From Larix sibirica (lineage: Eukaryota; Streptophyta; Pinopsida; Pinales; Pinaceae), in the NCBI GenBank assembly GCA_004151065.3, contig NWUY0300012433.1:23499-34344 (forward strand): a stretch of 10,846 nucleotides of DNA, read 5' to 3'. Both the position numbers and the translations under genes were made by a program. The notes under the pieces were generated by a model that had not been told where the DNA came from, made no database searches, and saw nothing but the letters and a program-made list of their open reading frames with translations. Shown here one piece after another: positions 8,531 to 10,846 of this stretch (position 1 is the first letter of the stretch; the number at the start of each line of letters is the position of its first letter).

Positions 8531-8840
8531 CACTACCACCGGCCCTTTATTGAGGATCTGGATCCTCCTCGAGATCATTCGTTAACTTAATATATGCAGT
8601 CAAATCGGGAAGTAGAAAATTGTTTTGTGCTCATTTACAGGAATACAACGGCCTCAAAAAGTTTTATTTTTGTATGGGACTTATGTAGATATATGTTCTA
8701 TATGATCGCTCAATGTTATGACAGATGTTTTCTCCTCTACGGGAACTTTTTAAATGACTTGACGGTCCAATGATAGAAATACATGGATTATATGTATTAT
8801 GTAGAATGTAATTTTGTTATTATTAATAAAATTATGTGTT
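8531..8840 (+). other. Probable 3' untranslated region of the LINE
   Basis: This stretch follows the ORF2 stop and has no reading frame. It grades from mixed composition into an AT-rich end. The right limit is a guess placed just after the AATAAA. I see no oligo(A) tail longer than four bases, which an old insertion may have lost. Confidence 0.45.
8825..8830 (+). terminator. AATAAA polyadenylation-like signal
   Basis: A canonical AATAAA, preceded by a T/A-rich upstream stretch (TTTTGTTATTATT), lies about 295 nt after the ORF2 stop and on the same strand. The position suits 3'-end formation of the LINE RNA. The hexamer is common by chance in AT-rich DNA, so support is modest. Confidence 0.4.
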
Positions 8841-9880
8841 AAGTGCTCAATCAATAGATGTAATCTTAATATTTGTCTTTCCTAGCAATATGTCCATTAT
8901 ATAATCATAAGCCATCTTAAATAAGAGATTTGAAACTAGACAATAAATCACATGAAGTACATATATTAACAGTGGAGCAATTATATTTTTATGAAGACTA
9001 TATATCATTTGAGGCCTAGTATTTTGTTCAATACAATTATTTTGATTTTCAATTTTAGATGATCATCCTTCACATCATTACATCTCGTTTAATTATAAGT
9101 GGGGAATAGGTAAATAAAATTAATCTTGATCATTCTATAAAGAGTCAATTGACATAGTCACAGTGATCATCCTCTATGTTTAATTTAATGAAAAGTTACA
9201 TTCTTCTACAAGAAAGAGAGTTAGATAACATTTTTGTGTAGATATGAAGTATAACCACCAAATTCATAGACTTGTATATCCTTTATCAACTTGAACAACT
9301 ATAAGTTTTACTGACCATGTCAACAGATTGTAATGGTCAAATTATTTTATAGGTGTAGTCATCAATACTCTAACTCAAAAGCAATTATTTGTTACTATCG
9401 TCGCATTTCCAACATAAGTCAAGGACAATAGGTAAAAAAACTACATATTTTTCAATATTTGCAAAAAAATTGACAACACAAACCATTTCTACCATCTTTA
9501 TTAAAAACAAATATCAGAATTCGCATCCAAATGTAGTATTGAGTACAATAATTGTTCTAGTTTAAATTTATATTAACTTCATTGAATCGGTAACTTTTGT
9601 CCAATCTTTTCGAAAAATATTTATTAAACCTCAATTTATGACAAATGAAAAATATTTAACTATTTTTTGAACTTACATCTATTCAAATTTGTATTGGTCA
9701 AAATGTGGTAATGGGACTTAATTATCCCAAGTGGAGGGCCATATATTTATTGTATTTGTCAGAACTTAAATTATTTCATTTAAAAATAAATATAAATTTA
9801 CTTCAAGTTATGGTTTGTAATTTTTAAGTTTATAGCTTTCAAGTGATTGATGTCTTTGGAAATCATTGCAGTCTATGCAT
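8841..9880. other. AT-rich 3' flank, no gene recognised
   Basis: This stretch has very high AT content and frequent stops in all frames on both strands. No RNA gene, repeat array or transposon end is seen. Confidence 0.55.
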
Positions 9881-9904
9881 CTCCTCATATCAAAGTGGCA
9901 CCTG

Positions 9905-9971
9905 CATGCATGTCTTTGATTTGCTCATTTTCCTACTACCACCACCTTCCACTTGGTAACCTACATGCATG
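9905..9971. promoter_or_regulatory. Two CATGCATG (RY-type) octamers
   Basis: CATGCATG occurs at 9905-9912 and again at 9964-9971, 59 bp apart start to start, in a patch less AT-rich than its surroundings. This is the RY element core recognised by B3-domain factors (ABI3/FUS3/LEC2 group) in plant seed promoters. No gene with a supportable start is visible nearby, so a regulatory role is only a possibility. Confidence 0.25.
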
Positions 9972-10070
9972 ATCCACCTGGAAACCATGTTCCAATTCAA
10001 GAAGAGGGACCGAAACCAAAGGAGAGTTCGTAGGTATACCCATATGTTCATTTCTTTTCAACATCACCCA

Positions 10071-10208
10071 CAAAAGCAACACGATTATCTAGGACAAGCG
10101 AAAATAATATAGAGAATGTAATAATTTGTCTTACTCTACAAAAGCAACCCAATTACCTGAGAGGAAGGGAAGTATTATAGAGAAGGTAATCATTTCTTTT
10201 GTCATTCT
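10071..10208. repeat. Degenerate tandem repeat, two copies of about 68 bp
   Basis: CAAAAGCAAC begins at 10071 and again at 10139. Downstream blocks also recur: ATTATCT/ATTACCT, TAATATAGAGAATGTAAT / TATTATAGAGAAGGTAAT, and ATTTGTC / ATTTCTT. By eye identity is about 75% with small indels, so this is an old local duplication. No coding content is seen. Confidence 0.65.
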
Positions 10209-10846
10209 CACAACTAAAAAATTTCCATGGTGAATTCTTCAAGTAGGCATGTCAACTCTTTAATTCAGTTGTTGGGTTGATTCAAGAGATAGATCTCTAG
10301 CACATGTACCTAGATGACCCTTGACCTCATCCAAGTCTCATCCCTTGTTGAATCCAATAAGGCCATCTAATTGTTGATTTTGGCTTCAATCGAATAGATA
10401 TCTTATGTCCTCGATAACATTGTGATTAATGGAGATGCTTTGATTGCAACTATGATAGTTGCTTGCTCTAGGATGACCTCATTGCCATGGTGACAAAGGG
10501 AAGATCAAGTATGGAATTGATAGTTAAACAAAGTTAGAAAACATCCTTTCTATTCAAGAAGCTATTTCATGAGGGGAACACTTACTCAACTAGCTAGGCA
10601 TGGCTCAGATTTTACATTGGGGAACACCTCTTATAGCAACTTGGCATCCATAATGCTCATTGGGGAATTCTAGGCACAGTCACCCTTTGTATTTCTTTCA
10701 TTCCATTCAATAAAGGCAAATTTAGGAGACATATTCACATTCTCTTTATCCACAACTTATTATATGGCTTACCTATAGGGGTTGGATGTAATGTCCCCAT
10801 TCAAATAAATCTCAAGAAGAGAAAATTCCACCAATCTACTAGTTTC
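10209..10846. other. 3' flank, possible LTR-like start near the edge
   Basis: No gene is recognised. The stretch is somewhat less AT-rich than 8841-9880, with patchy open frames that carry no known motif. At 10787 the sequence TGTAATGTCCCC begins, preceded by the short purine-rich TAGGGGTTGGA, which could be the TG start of an LTR running off the window. Without its partner LTR this cannot be shown. Confidence 0.25.

Larger units (their letters stand above)
2432..8840 (+). mobile_element. Degenerate plant L1-type LINE retrotransposon with RNase H
   Basis: The order of parts on the + strand is diagnostic of a plant L1-clade non-LTR retrotransposon: ORF1 with a DUF4283-like domain and CCHC zinc knuckle, then ORF2 with APE endonuclease, reverse transcriptase, zf-RVT and RNase H. 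Both ORFs are present end to end, so this copy is not 5'-truncated within its coding part. It is dead, with more than twenty in-frame stops and several frameshifts. The limits given are coding start to just past the AATAAA. The true ends are uncertain because no long poly(A) tail or target-site duplication is visible. There are no LTRs, integrase or protease, which excludes an LTR element. Confidence 0.93.

Overview
The window looks like nuclear DNA of a land plant: AT-rich, mostly non-coding, with no bacterial-style gene packing. Its central 6 kb is one old, inactivated non-LTR retrotransposon of the plant L1 type (LINE) on the + strand. The dispersed-repeat setting and the style of the element would fit a large gymnosperm-like genome, but the sequence does not prove the lineage.

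Layout. Positions 1-2160 are AT-rich flank with no recognisable gene. They include an old tandem duplication of about 162 bp (805-1124) that starts inside a perfect 18-bp palindrome, and a weak possible minus-strand coding relic (462-650). Positions 2160-2431 are probably the 5' leader of the LINE and carry a strong hairpin at 2241-2268. ORF1 (2432-4431) encodes a DUF4283-like domain and a CCHC zinc knuckle. Its TGA stop overlaps the ATG of ORF2 in an ATGA at 4428-4431. ORF2 (4428-8530) carries, in order, an APE-type endonuclease, a reverse transcriptase with the FVDD box, a zf-RVT zinc-binding region and a C-terminal RNase H. A 3' untranslated region with AATAAA (8825-8830) follows. The rest, to 10846, is AT-rich flank with a degenerate 68-bp tandem repeat, two CATGCATG octamers and a possible LTR-like start near the right edge.

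How the parts worked together. In a live element, ORF1 protein would coat the RNA. ORF2 protein would nick the target with the endonuclease, copy the RNA by target-primed reverse transcription and remove RNA with RNase H. This copy cannot do so: both ORFs carry many stops and several frameshifts, and key residues of at least three ORF2 domains are changed (endonuclease SDH to SYH, the RT RGLRQG motif, the RNase H first Asp).

I found no undescribed system. The points most worth checking are the ATGA ORF1/ORF2 junction, the leader hairpin, the palindrome-linked duplication and the stop-codon spectrum.
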